Positions 17,498 through 26,752 of a stretch of 64,000 nucleotides of DNA are shown here, in pieces; position 1 is the stretch's first letter, and every line of letters begins with the position of its first letter. The DNA is taken from positions 18,003 to 82,002 of the forward strand of contig NZ_FOOG01000012.1 of assembly GCF_900113125.1 (NCBI RefSeq), given 5' to 3'. Under the pieces are notes generated by a model. It made no database searches, was not told where the DNA came from, and worked only from the letters and a program-made list of their open reading frames with translations. Source of the stretch: Halobacillus alkaliphilus. GTDB lineage: Bacteria; Bacillota; Bacilli; Bacillales; Halobacillaceae. A program made the position numbers and the translations under genes.

Positions 17498-18718
17498 TCA
17501 GAGTTCACCGTTAAAAGCTTTTTGTAATATTGATTTTCTCAGCTCATCTAAGTTAGTGAGTTTCTTTTGATATATATCTTCTAGTTTTTTTGTTTCTACT
17601 GAAAGTGCCTCCAACTTTTCTACAATGCTTTGTTGTTTCTTAAGAGGTGGGAGATTTATCTGCAGTTTTTTTGAATCGGGTACTCTCATATGTTGAACAG
17701 TAGAACCAGAAGCCAACGATTGTATTTGATGCTGTATATCATTTGATTGAAATGCATATAGCAAATATCTATTTTCTAAAACAGAACTGTTAACTCTATA
17801 GGAAACTAATCGCTGTCCCAAAAATACATGGTCATTGGTTTTAATCATACCGACCTGACCTAATGGAGCCTCACGGGTCAGAATTACATCCCCTCGCTTC
17901 GGAACTTGACGCCGGGTCCAAAGATTAAACGTTTCTTCATTTACATATTTCACAGCATCTAGATTTACTTGACCATTTTTCACGTTCGTAGTCCTAATCA
18001 TCTTGAAAGGTGTTGACTCGTCTACTATTGGAGCTGTTTTATTTATGCAATCTATGATAGATTCACATACATCATCAATATATACTCTCTTAAAATTATC
18101 TCTTTGATTAGCAAAAGTTCCTTGCAAAGTTGACTCAAATAACTCTCGAGAATTCTTAAGGTTCTTTTCGTCATTTTCTTTTGTTTTATTAATATGATTA
18201 AAAGCTTTATCAATAAGAGCGACTATTCGGCGTTGTTCAGATAATGGTGGAATAGGTACTTCAATTTCCTTATATTCCTTAAGCTGAAGATTTCTAATAC
18301 CAGTTGAATGTTTTTGTAAATCCTCCGTCAAGCCGGACAAATAGAAATAATGCAAAAATCTATGCAAATAATGACAATCTAATTCTTCTTTATTTACAAT
18401 CCTTATTAAAGAAGTAAAGTTACTAAAAGAAAAATCCCCGCTCGTTTTATCGAAAATTACTACTCTTCCAACTGGCTGCTTTTTTCCGCCTCCTGATTTT
18501 TCCAGGATTATGTCGCCATATTCTAATTTTCTTTTAGCATATTGAGATTGCTGAACATCTAAATATGCTATTTCAGTAAAATCCAGTGTTCCTTCTTTTG
18601 TGAAATTTTTATTTCTGATAACACCTACTTCAATATAAGGAGGTTTTTTACCTTTCCAAAGTCCATTTATAAAACTACAAATATCCCCTAGTTTCTTCCT
18701 TTCCCAACCTTTCTTCAT
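17498..18718 (-). CDS. hsdS: Type I restriction-modification specificity subunit
   Basis: A 406-residue HsdS with two target-recognition domains, beginning at about residues 1-150 and 205-360, each followed by a conserved helical spacer (SEQRRIVALIDKAF and KQQSIVEKLEALS). The two half-sites of a split DNA target are read by these domains; the target cannot be told from sequence. It overlaps the end of hsdM by 4 bases (ATGA) and is followed by hsdR. The end RKSILQKAFNGEL is the usual HsdS C-terminus, so the protein is full length. Confidence 0.92.
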   Translation of the reverse strand: MKKGWERKKLGDICSFINGLWKGKKPPYIEVGVIRNKNFTKEGTLDFTEIAYLDVQQSQYAKRKLEYGDIILEKSGGGKKQPVGRVVIFDKTSGDFSFSNFTSLIRIVNKEELDCHYLHRFLHYFYLSGLTEDLQKHSTGIRNLQLKEYKEIEVPIPPLSEQRRIVALIDKAFNHINKTKENDEKNLKNSRELFESTLQGTFANQRDNFKRVYIDDVCESIIDCINKTAPIVDESTPFKMIRTTNVKNGQVNLDAVKYVNEETFNLWTRRQVPKRGDVILTREAPLGQVGMIKTNDHVFLGQRLVSYRVNSSVLENRYLLYAFQSNDIQHQIQSLASGSTVQHMRVPDSKKLQINLPPLKKQQSIVEKLEALSVETKKLEDIYQKKLTNLDELRKSILQKAFNGEL

Positions 18719-20169
18719 AGTAACCTCCTGATAGTACTTAATATTTCCGCACTCTCATCATCCAAATTTGCTATTTCATCTAGTATCTCTTCGGGGTCTC
18801 GTAAAATTATTTCGTTGTTTTTGTTTGGGTTTCTCACTGATAAGTCAAATGTTTCGGAATCGACATCTGAAATATTAACTGTCCATGAATTAACGGAATC
18901 AGCTTTAGTTTTCTGTAGTTCAATAAAATCCAGTAAGTCATTTTCATTTAAAGGATTTGTTTTCCCCAAGTTTCTTTCTAAATTTAGTTGATAATACCAA
19001 ATATCACTGGTTGATTTACCTTTTTCAAAAAATAGTACTACTGTCTTCACCCCTGCTCCTGTAAAAGTACCACTTGGCATATCCAGAACGGTGTGTAGAT
19101 TACAGTTTTCTAAGAGCTGTTTGCGAAGGTTAATTGAAGCATTATCTGTATTTGAGAGAAATGTGTTCTTAATTACTATTCCTGCTCGTCCCCCAGCTTT
19201 TAAGGTTTTCATAAAATGCTGAAGAAATAGGAAGGCTGTCTCCCCAGTTTTAATGGGAAAATTTTGTTGAACTTCAGCTCGTTCCTTACCACCAAATGGA
19301 GGATTTGCAAGTATAATACTATAACGGTCTTTATTCTCAATATCTGCTATGTTCTCAGTTAATGTATTTGTATGAACAACGTTGGGTGCCTCAATTCCAT
19401 GTAAAATCATATTCATAACCCCAATAATATAAGCTAACGACTTTTTTTCTTTTCCGTAAAATGTTCTTTTTTGTAATGTGTCCATTTCAGCTGTACTTAA
19501 ATCCTTACTTCCTTTTAAATATTCAAAAGCCTCAACTAAAAAGCCAGCCGAACCTGAAGCTCCATCGTAAATGCTATCTCCTATCTTAGGATCTACGACT
19601 TTTACTATAGATTTTATTAGTGGACGAGGGGTGTAATATTCGCCACCATTACGACCAGCATTACCCATGTTTTTTATCTTCTCTTCATATAAATGTGACA
19701 TCTCATGTTTTTCAGCATGTGAACGGAACCTTAATTCATCTACATAGTTAATAACTTCTCGAAGGTTATATCCACTTTGAATTTTATTGTTTAATTCAGA
19801 AAAAATCTCACCAATTTTATATTCAATCGTGTCAGCATTTGTAGCTTCCAATTTAAATTTCTGCAGATATGGGAATAATTCATTATTCACAAAGTCTCTT
19901 AGGTCATCTCCAGTAAGAGCTTTATGGTGATTTAATTTACCATTTTCATCTTTTGGAGCTGCCCAAACTTCCCATTTAAATTCAGGTTTAATAATTTCTT
20001 TATATGAATGAGCAGATAATTCAGCCATTGTTTTTTTATCTCTCTCAAGGTCGTCTAAATACTTTAAAAAAAGTATCCATGAAGTTTGCTCTATGTAATC
20101 TAATTCACTCCCACAACCTGCATCTTTCCAAAGTACATCGTCAATATTTTTAAAAGTTAGTTCAAACAT
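18715..20169 (-). CDS. hsdM: Type I DNA methyltransferase, M subunit
   Basis: A 484-residue N6-adenine methylase. An N-terminal HsdM_N helical domain (about residues 5-140) precedes the catalytic domain with the SAM site DGASGSAGF (202-210) and the catalytic NPPF (289-292). GEYYTPRPLIKSIV is the usual block before the SAM site. AGGAGG precedes the ATG. With hsdS it methylates host DNA; with hsdR it forms the restriction complex. It is the first gene of the hsd operon on this cargo segment of the ICE. Confidence 0.93.
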   Translation of the reverse strand: MFELTFKNIDDVLWKDAGCGSELDYIEQTSWILFLKYLDDLERDKKTMAELSAHSYKEIIKPEFKWEVWAAPKDENGKLNHHKALTGDDLRDFVNNELFPYLQKFKLEATNADTIEYKIGEIFSELNNKIQSGYNLREVINYVDELRFRSHAEKHEMSHLYEEKIKNMGNAGRNGGEYYTPRPLIKSIVKVVDPKIGDSIYDGASGSAGFLVEAFEYLKGSKDLSTAEMDTLQKRTFYGKEKKSLAYIIGVMNMILHGIEAPNVVHTNTLTENIADIENKDRYSIILANPPFGGKERAEVQQNFPIKTGETAFLFLQHFMKTLKAGGRAGIVIKNTFLSNTDNASINLRKQLLENCNLHTVLDMPSGTFTGAGVKTVVLFFEKGKSTSDIWYYQLNLERNLGKTNPLNENDLLDFIELQKTKADSVNSWTVNISDVDSETFDLSVRNPNKNNEIILRDPEEILDEIANLDDESAEILSTIRRLL

Positions 20170-21013
20170 TTATTATCCTCCTGCGCTATTGTTCCTTTTT
20201 TATAAAATATTACCTTTTTATGAACTGTCCATAATCCTTATATTATACAACACTTGCAATATGGGGCTCAACCACATTTGAGATGGAGTGTGAGGATTAA
20301 TTGAATCGTAAACTAGACTAAATATAATATTCCAACTTTCACACACTTAAAGGCAGGTATCCCTTGATAAAGCTTGGAATCCCTGCGTTCCAACATGTAA
20401 TTGCAATTCGATGATCGCCTGAATTCTTTTGCTGGTCCAACTAATGGCATCTTCAAAAAGCTCGATCAGCTGTTAAAGCGCTACACCCCAATCAAAGTTA
20501 CTGATTTCAACGCAACGTTCATAAAACATCTCGCCTAATGTGCGGTTGTCGGTGCTATACCGAGGTTGTCAGGACCACACAATGAACTGCTAGATAAATG
20601 GTTGTATGGCTGATCAAGGAAGTGAAGGAACGAGCCTGAAACCCTTCTGAATGAGGATATGAAGAGATTTTGTTGTTTTAAAGAACACACTCCGATATTC
20701 TAGCGCATTCCATAAATAAAGATGACCTCCTGGTCGCTTTAATGTTCAATCAGTGCTTAAAATCCCCAAACAGTCATTCTTTTTATGGAAATTATTTCTA
20801 TATGTGAATTCATAAGAGAAACGTTCGCGCGATTACACTATCATTTGTCGTCTGTTTTGCTTATAAATCCAGGAGCCATAACTGTTTCTTTCAGTAGTAG
20901 TGATCGGGGTGGAACCGCCTCCCTTCGAACCACCTTTTTGAGCGTAATTTTCAAATAAATATACTATAATTATTTAATGCTTAGAAATTCACCCATATTT
21001 ACATATCTGTTGC
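20170..21013. other. Gene-free stretch with degenerate sequence
   Basis: No intact gene is visible. On the minus strand at about 20,340-20,575 an interrupted frame reads STDNRTLGEMFYERCVEI, FDWGVAL, stop, QLIELFEDAISWTSKRIQAI; this looks like the degraded end of a transposase, but I cannot name the family. The region separates the restriction cargo from the transfer operon and so may mark where the hsd genes were inserted. Confidence 0.35.
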
Positions 21014-21919
21014 TTACCTTTCTATTACTAATTTCCTCTGTTTCTTAACCTCTATATTCCAGTCTTTATAAGAAGGTAAATCAATTTTAGAAACTTCCTT
21101 ACTATTTAGCCGATGATATTTATTGGAAAACTCCCTTCCAGCCTTATCATTATCCGTACAGAAAGTTATTTGCTTCACGTTATGGCCTTCCTTGACCATT
21201 CGTTTTATTTCATCAATCATGGTCTGCCTTTTGAGCCCGGACATAGAAACTAAACGTGTGTCTTGCAGCTTTTCTTTCTTTATACTCCAATATGAAAGTG
21301 CATCAATCGGGCTTTCAAAAAGATAAATAGAATTAGGCTTACCAATATCAACTGAAAACCCTGCTGAACCATGGCTGTTCCTATCAATACCTTTAAACAT
21401 TCGCCCATCTTTCATTGGAGAAGTACCTTGTCGATCTGCCCCTACAATCTCCCCTTGATGCTTCCACTTAAACACTACATTCCCGAGCTTGTCCTGTGCG
21501 ATTAAATCTTTTTTATCAAGCCAATCAACAATCTTAGGATGAATCTTCCGCTCTTTCGTAAGATAATCTTTAGCTTTTGTCCTATCGTTCACTTCATAAT
21601 GGGAAGGATATTGATAAGGCTCCTTAGGCTTTTGCACTTGGGAATTGTCTTTCACTTTATAACCTTGTGCATTCAGATCCAGAACAGCTTCCGGAAAACT
21701 CATGCCATAAAACATTTTGGCAAAGTTAATGACTCCAGCTCCTTTTTCGTCTCTGGAGTTCCAAGCATACATTTGATCTTTAATTACTAAACTGTCATGC
21801 ACTTGGTGTCGGTAGTACCTCCCCTCTTTCTTCAATGGCTCCCCTTTACGCTCAAGATAGTCTATGAGATCCACGTTACGAGCAACCTCCACTTGGTCCG
21901 CGCTTACATGTTTGGCCAT
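21014..21919 (-). CDS. DUF3991/TOPRIM-type primase-like protein
   Basis: A 301-residue protein. The first 110 residues (DLIDYLERKG, KKEGRYYRHQVHDSLVI, GAGVINFAKMFYGMSF) resemble the zinc-less primase-type domain annotated DUF3991. The second half is TOPRIM-like: YLFESPIDALSYW carries the conserved Glu and QITFCTDNDKAGREF the Asp-x-Asp. Such proteins are common in Gram-positive mobilisable elements beside relaxases and may prime or process transferred single-stranded DNA. GAAAGGAGG precedes ATG. It is the last gene of the transfer operon. Confidence 0.75.
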   Translation of the reverse strand: MAKHVSADQVEVARNVDLIDYLERKGEPLKKEGRYYRHQVHDSLVIKDQMYAWNSRDEKGAGVINFAKMFYGMSFPEAVLDLNAQGYKVKDNSQVQKPKEPYQYPSHYEVNDRTKAKDYLTKERKIHPKIVDWLDKKDLIAQDKLGNVVFKWKHQGEIVGADRQGTSPMKDGRMFKGIDRNSHGSAGFSVDIGKPNSIYLFESPIDALSYWSIKKEKLQDTRLVSMSGLKRQTMIDEIKRMVKEGHNVKQITFCTDNDKAGREFSNKYHRLNSKEVSKIDLPSYKDWNIEVKKQRKLVIER

Positions 21920-21978
21920 GCAGGACTTCCTCCTTTCTAAAATTAGATATAAAAAAAGACAGGGAGAAAACTCCCTGT

Positions 21979-23472
21979 CTAGCGTTCAACCTCTACTTTT
22001 TCTTTTTGCTTTTCCTTTTGCTGAATAGCCTCATTGTTACCCTTTCCATTCTTCATTTCTGAAGTGGTGCTTTCTTTTTCTTTCTCTTCATGGAACTCTC
22101 GGTCCAGCTTACTTTCGATTTGAGATAGTCGCTGCTCCCCACGATCGGTCAATGGTAGTTCTTTTAATTCTTGAAGAGATTCTTTCTTAAGCTGGTACAC
22201 ATCTTCATTGCTGTGAGTCTCCTGAAAAGCACGCATCCGGTTTAAACGGTCTTGCCGGTCATTGTTTTCTTCTTTATCCAATTCTTTTCCAACTGTTGGT
22301 TCAATAAAGTTCATGAGCTCCTTCTTATAAGCATCTTTGAAATCATGATGAGAATATTCCTCATCGGCCTTTTCCTCCTTACCAAATGGCCCGTTATCCT
22401 TTTCAGCCTTGCTCACTTGGCTTCTGTACATCTCTCGAAGCTTTTCTGAAGGTAACTTCTCCCTTTCTTGTTTCTCCTCTTCCACTTCATGTTTTTGTTC
22501 TTTAGCATTCATACTCTTCTCCCCTTCCTTTTCTTGTTCCATTGATTCTTCAATAGTCATAATGAATTCTTTAGCTGTTGACTGAACCTCTTGTAATAAG
22601 TATTCATGGTCTTTAAATTCATGGTCCTTAGTCCAGTGATGCAGATAATCTAACGAGTAGTCACTGGTATCTATATTGAAATAAGAAGCAACCGTGTAAG
22701 CTGTCATTTCCGCCTGAAATTCTTTTTCAGGTTTAGTGTAGTCATTTATATTTTCCTTTGTGTGAAGCTTGGCATGAGTTAGTTCATGTAATAGAGTCTT
22801 TGTATCTTGTCGCTCAGAGTTACGCGGATTAAGAGCTACTTCTCCTTTTCCTGTGTAACTTACTCCTTTAGCTGACCCTAACTCTTCATAAGGCTCTACA
22901 ATCTGAATATTGTTTTTATCAGCTATAGCTTCCATTCCTTGCCGTAGCTGAGTGTAGTTTTCAATCTCCCCATCAATCCATTTGTTAGGAAAGATTTGTG
23001 GCAAATCTTTTTGATTTGCTGTTGTCTGGGATACATCAAACACACTCCCGGTAGAATAAACAAGACGGCCATCTCGTTTGTCGAGTTGACCGTCTTTGAC
23101 TTGTTGCTTTTCTGTTTTCGTCGCATATTTCAAAGGTTTCCATTCTCCTTCTTTATCTTGAAACTGCTGGCCTAAACGATTAGGCACGAGAACCTTTAGA
23201 CTTTTCTCTCCTTTGTTTACGGAAAACCCTTTATCTTTCCAGTATGCGTAGGAACCTACAGCTTCTGCTCCTGGAAACTGTGAATCAATTAATGCCGTAT
23301 TACGTGGGGAATACCGGTGAAACTTCCCCATAAAGTCTAGATACTCTTTCATTTGTTCAGGAGAATGAAAGTGGTTTGAAATACTTTTTTCCATTCCCTC
23401 TGTCAGTCGATTGATTTCCTCTTTAACCTTTTCTGGTGATTTCTTACTATAAGATTGTTTAGTCTGCACCAT
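21979..23472 (-). CDS. LtrC-like protein with ArdC-type N-terminus and zinc metallopeptidase motif
   Basis: A 497-residue protein. The N-terminal part (about residues 10-110; FHRYSPRNTALI, AYWKDKGFSVNKGEK) looks like the ssDNA-binding domain of ArdC antirestriction proteins. The middle has a zinc peptidase motif HELTH at 229-233. The last 180 residues are charged and helical. ArdC-like proteins protect incoming ssDNA from host restriction in some plasmids; whether this one does is unknown. It overlaps the upstream gene by 14 bases with GAGGGAG in front of the ATG. Confidence 0.72.
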   Translation of the reverse strand: MVQTKQSYSKKSPEKVKEEINRLTEGMEKSISNHFHSPEQMKEYLDFMGKFHRYSPRNTALIDSQFPGAEAVGSYAYWKDKGFSVNKGEKSLKVLVPNRLGQQFQDKEGEWKPLKYATKTEKQQVKDGQLDKRDGRLVYSTGSVFDVSQTTANQKDLPQIFPNKWIDGEIENYTQLRQGMEAIADKNNIQIVEPYEELGSAKGVSYTGKGEVALNPRNSERQDTKTLLHELTHAKLHTKENINDYTKPEKEFQAEMTAYTVASYFNIDTSDYSLDYLHHWTKDHEFKDHEYLLQEVQSTAKEFIMTIEESMEQEKEGEKSMNAKEQKHEVEEEKQEREKLPSEKLREMYRSQVSKAEKDNGPFGKEEKADEEYSHHDFKDAYKKELMNFIEPTVGKELDKEENNDRQDRLNRMRAFQETHSNEDVYQLKKESLQELKELPLTDRGEQRLSQIESKLDREFHEEKEKESTTSEMKNGKGNNEAIQQKEKQKEKVEVER

Positions 23473-23812
23473 GATCCCCAGCTCCCTCGCTGATGTTCAT
23501 GAGTTCTTCCATTTCTTCCTCATCGTAATTGGGTACTGTATTTAATATCAGTTCCTTTGTTTTCTTATGAAAAGGAATGAGTAGGTTCTCTTGATTCACT
23601 AAATGTTGCTCAAGATCATCCATTTCCTCATCACTTAACGCTAAGGTATATTCCTTCTGTCCCACGTCCATTACGAGCTCATTATTTTCACTTAAACGCT
23701 TAAACACACCAACTTCATAATTGCTATTAAACAAAAGCATTCCTTCCACTCCTTTATTGGATAATTCCTCATGAATAACCTTAGCTTGATGCTGGTTGAG
23801 TCTCTCCGGCAC
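23459..23812 (-). CDS. Hypothetical acidic protein of the mobilisation operon
   Basis: A 117-residue protein I do not recognise. It is acidic, with a predicted beta-rich middle (MLLFNSNYEVGVFKRL) and a helical Glu-rich C-terminus. It starts with GTG inside the end of the upstream RHH-like gene (32-base overlap) and overlaps the downstream LtrC-like gene by 14 bases. This tight packing is the main evidence that it is expressed. Confidence 0.6.
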   Translation of the reverse strand: MPERLNQHQAKVIHEELSNKGVEGMLLFNSNYEVGVFKRLSENNELVMDVGQKEYTLALSDEEMDDLEQHLVNQENLLIPFHKKTKELILNTVPNYDEEEMEELMNISEGAGDHGAD

Positions 23813-24209
23813 TTATTCTCTTCTGACGCTGATGACTGATTCTTTCTTCTACCGCTTGCCTCGCATCCTTCATCGCTTGGCTCTCAAAAATTGGTGTCGT
23901 CACACAGCTTTCTAAGTTTTGGTCCATCGCAAAACCATTCATTAATTCAAGGAGTACCTGCGTATTTTTATCACTTCGATTGGCTGCTAACCGCAGTCTT
24001 TTCATCTCTTCAGAAAACACTTCTTGAAAACGTTGAGCCATTAAACTCATGACATATTCCTGAGAGTTGTCCTTCGATTTTTGCGTTTCCCACTCTTCAA
24101 TCATTCGATCTAAGGCTTCACCAGGATAACGAATATGATGCTGTTCCTGATACTCATTAATTAACGCTATCGTTTCTTCATGAAGCGTAACATTTTGCCG
24201 CCTTCCCAT
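23781..24209 (-). CDS. Hypothetical protein with ribbon-helix-helix-like N-terminus
   Basis: A 142-residue protein. The first 45 residues (VTLHEETIALINEYQEQH, YPGEALDRMIEEW) have the strand-helix-helix pattern of ribbon-helix-helix DNA-binding proteins; the remainder is helical. It follows the relaxase gene by 9 bases and is overlapped by the next gene. An accessory relaxosome or autoregulatory role is plausible but inferred. Confidence 0.6.
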   Translation of the reverse strand: MGRRQNVTLHEETIALINEYQEQHHIRYPGEALDRMIEEWETQKSKDNSQEYVMSLMAQRFQEVFSEEMKRLRLAANRSDKNTQVLLELMNGFAMDQNLESCVTTPIFESQAMKDARQAVEERISHQRQKRISAGETQPASS

Positions 24210-24218
24210 TTATACACC

Positions 24219-25382
24219 CTACCCTTCTCTTTCGATTTTTCGTTCCAACTTCTGATGATCCAAGTCATTGATAAACTGATCATACGTTTGTCCCATCGAA
24301 CGTTGAATGCTTCTCAAGGAACGTTGTAATTGAACTCCTGACGGCATGGACTTATAAGGGTGCTTTATATTGGAAGTTTGTCTAGGATACTGCTGACGAT
24401 CGTACCGTTTCATTTCTTGTAAGAAAGCATTGCCCATTCGTTTATAGAGGTCATCCAACTTGTTTTGTTTGTAATGCTGATATCGCTTCTTATCCTTAAG
24501 CCCATCACCATAGGCTTGTTTTAATTCGTTGACTTCTTGATCCAATTTTTCATGTAGCTGGTTCATATCTTTGCCATGATACTTATCTAAATACCTTGTC
24601 GTTAGTTCATCAATCTTCGCCCGAATAGGATTCAGCGTTTGATAGCCATAGTGCCACTGCCGCTTATCCTTAGGCAAGTGATTATACACATCGAGGAACA
24701 TAGGTTTTATTTCTCTATTGCTCCATTTCATGCTGCTATTTTCTTTCTTTGAATTAACCATGTGATCACGAATCAACGAGTTAATTTGATTTCGTTCTTG
24801 CGTTCGATTTAACAAGCCATTCACGACTTCACTTTTCATCGCGTCTAGAGTTTTCGGCTTTCGCTTTCCACGTTCACGAGTCGGATTTGGTTCGATTGTG
24901 GCCACATGAATATGAATGTTATCGGTGTTATAGTGAATGGCCGCCGACCAAACAGCACTCTCTTGTAATCCCTCTTTTTTCATCATCGACTGCATGGATT
25001 TCCGTGTCACTTGCTTCAAAGCATCTTCATCTAAAGTGTGTGTCTTTGAATCATAAACGCCTCGGTTTTGAAGCCATTCATTATCAAATGTAATGACATC
25101 TTGCCACATGATACTATTCTTTTTTTGTGCCTGTTCAAACAGAGATTTAATGCCCTGTTTTCCTTCCTGCGATAAATGATCCGACTGCTGAGTAAACAAG
25201 GCAGAGGCTTTATCCGGATTGTCCATATAATGATTATACAAACTAAACATGGACCGATGAGCATCACCCTTTCCTTTGGCCTCTTCCCGATCCACGTATT
25301 GCACATAATCTTGGAATCCTTTTTTTTTCGCTGTCACGAATTTTGTTTTTAAAACCACGCCAGGCGTTATAGTTTCACTCAT
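24219..25382 (-). CDS. MOBP-type relaxase
   Basis: A 387-residue relaxase that nicks oriT and leads the transferred strand. Candidate catalytic tyrosines are in DYVQYVDR (26, 29). The metal-binding HUH motif is IHIHV (155-160), preceded by SAAIHYNTDN, as in the MOBP2/MobP2-like group of Gram-positive elements. The C-terminal 200 residues are basic and helical. Its ATG overlaps the stop of the small RHH gene (ATGA), and the candidate oriT lies 5' of that gene, the usual layout. Confidence 0.87.
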   Translation of the reverse strand: MSETITPGVVLKTKFVTAKKKGFQDYVQYVDREEAKGKGDAHRSMFSLYNHYMDNPDKASALFTQQSDHLSQEGKQGIKSLFEQAQKKNSIMWQDVITFDNEWLQNRGVYDSKTHTLDEDALKQVTRKSMQSMMKKEGLQESAVWSAAIHYNTDNIHIHVATIEPNPTRERGKRKPKTLDAMKSEVVNGLLNRTQERNQINSLIRDHMVNSKKENSSMKWSNREIKPMFLDVYNHLPKDKRQWHYGYQTLNPIRAKIDELTTRYLDKYHGKDMNQLHEKLDQEVNELKQAYGDGLKDKKRYQHYKQNKLDDLYKRMGNAFLQEMKRYDRQQYPRQTSNIKHPYKSMPSGVQLQRSLRSIQRSMGQTYDQFINDLDHQKLERKIEREG

Positions 25383-25636
25383 GCTTCTTCACCTGGTTCT
25401 TCTATCTGTAAGAGATCATTCATTTCTCGAATCGCTGTATAACAATGAGCCATCGTTTGAATGTTTCGATCGACTAATTGCTGGAGTCTTTGTTCACGAT
25501 GGTTCTCTTCTCGAAAGACAGCCAACTGATGCAACTGAGCATGTAAAAACTCTTGCCGACTTAACCCTTTTTCTTCCGCAAGTTCGTCAATTCGTTGAAC
25601 AGTTTTCGGATCCATATATCGAATTCTTACTTCCAT
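25379..25636 (-). CDS. Ribbon-helix-helix relaxosome accessory protein (MobC-like)
   Basis: An 85-residue protein starting MEVRIRYMDPKTVQ, with the strand-helix-helix pattern (VQRIDELAEEKGLSRQEFL) of small oriT-binding accessory proteins. The ATG at 25636 is preferred over upstream ATGs because AAAGGAG lies 8 bases before it. It is translationally coupled to the relaxase. The three direct repeats upstream could be its binding sites. Confidence 0.75.
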   Translation of the reverse strand: MEVRIRYMDPKTVQRIDELAEEKGLSRQEFLHAQLHQLAVFREENHREQRLQQLVDRNIQTMAHCYTAIREMNDLLQIEEPGEEA

Positions 25637-25659
25637 TACCATCACTCCTTTTGATGAAG

Positions 25660-25870
25660 TCCCTAAAACTAGTGAATAAAGAGAAGAGCATAAGGGGTTT
25701 TTGTTCCCACTTGGCGTGTGAATCCCGGCAGAGCCGGGCAAAACGAGGGAACAAGAAAATCTCCAGATGTGCGGTCACTGTGCGTCTAAAACAGGAACAA
25801 TCATTCGTGTATTCACCTTGATGTGTGGTCCCTGCACCGGAGGTGTGTGGTCCTTGTGTTGACGTATAGC
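25660..25870. other. Candidate origin of transfer (oriT)
   Basis: The gene-free stretch just 5' of the RHH and relaxase genes holds nested inverted repeats: outer TTGTTCCC (25701-25708) with GGGAACAA (25747-25754), inner CCCGGC with GCCGGG around a 3-base loop (25724-25738). To the right are three direct repeats of the form TGTGyGGTCmyTG at 25768, 25822 and 25844, the last two 22 bases apart. Position and repeat layout are typical of oriT; the nick site cannot be assigned. Confidence 0.62.
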
Positions 25871-25883
25871 GTAATCACTGCCC

Positions 25884-26750
25884 TTATTCGTTTGATAACA
25901 TCTCCCTTTTTTCTTCTAACATCTTTATCTTCTCCTTGATGGTTTGAATGGCTAATTCATGCTCGGCTGCTTCTTGATTGATCTGCTCTTTTTCATTTTC
26001 CAGATGATGAATTCGAGCCTCTGTTTGCTTTTTCTCTTCCTCTGTTTCGTATAGAAGCTCCGATTCTAATTCAACGGTTTTTTGATCAATTGCTTTGATT
26101 CGTTCATCAATGGATTGGATACGTTTCTTCTTCTCTTTCCTTGTTTCTTTCGCCTCTTCAATCTCCTCAGATACAGCAGCCACTTCATACTTTTGCGCTG
26201 ATAAAATGCTTAATTGCTTGTCCATTTCTACTTCGCGTTGATCGGTATAAATCCTCGCCAGTTCTTTCTTTTCCTCACCTCCTTTCAGGGAATTTTGAGC
26301 ATTCCCTTTGGTTAATAGCGTATTGGTATTTTCTTTGTTTACATCTAAGGCCATAACATCAAAGGAAGGACTTACCTGTTGGATGCTTATGACGTACCTG
26401 CTTTCATCGTTATACTCTACGTGTGTTGGTAGATCACGTTTGGGATGCTCTTTTTCCTGAGCCGTGAAGCTTAATTTTTCATCTAATAAAGTAGTTGATT
26501 TATTAAGGTTCAAGGTGACAACCATCAGGTTTTTCGTTGGATTATAAACCCATTCCTTTATGGTCAGTTCGCCTGATCCTTGTAAGTTCAGAGGTTGATT
26601 GACAGGCGTTTGCTGAACTTTACTCTGCTCTTCATCACCAAAGATAAAACCTGAAAACAAGAAAAAAAGAATCGCCATAGCCATGACGCTTAATCCAATA
26701 AGATATTTTTTTGAGGTCCCTTCCGTGATGTGTTTCGTTTGTTTTTTCAT
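25884..26750 (-). CDS. Hypothetical membrane-anchored coiled-coil transfer protein
   Basis: A 288-residue protein with one membrane segment near residues 16-37 (YLIGLSVMAMAILFFLFSGF), an extracytoplasmic beta-rich part (ELTIKEWVYNPTKNLMVV) and a C-terminal Glu/Lys-rich coiled coil of about 110 residues. The ATG at 26750 is chosen because GGGAGG precedes it; a longer frame would run into the upstream gene. It belongs to the secretion operon by position. I do not recognise the family. Confidence 0.68.
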   Translation of the reverse strand: MKKQTKHITEGTSKKYLIGLSVMAMAILFFLFSGFIFGDEEQSKVQQTPVNQPLNLQGSGELTIKEWVYNPTKNLMVVTLNLNKSTTLLDEKLSFTAQEKEHPKRDLPTHVEYNDESRYVISIQQVSPSFDVMALDVNKENTNTLLTKGNAQNSLKGGEEKKELARIYTDQREVEMDKQLSILSAQKYEVAAVSEEIEEAKETRKEKKKRIQSIDERIKAIDQKTVELESELLYETEEEKKQTEARIHHLENEKEQINQEAAEHELAIQTIKEKIKMLEEKREMLSNE

Positions 26751-26752
26751 GA

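Noticed and set aside
20340-20575. Degenerate frame that might be a transposase end
   Set aside because: Interrupted and without a diagnostic catalytic motif; kept only as a gene-free region note.
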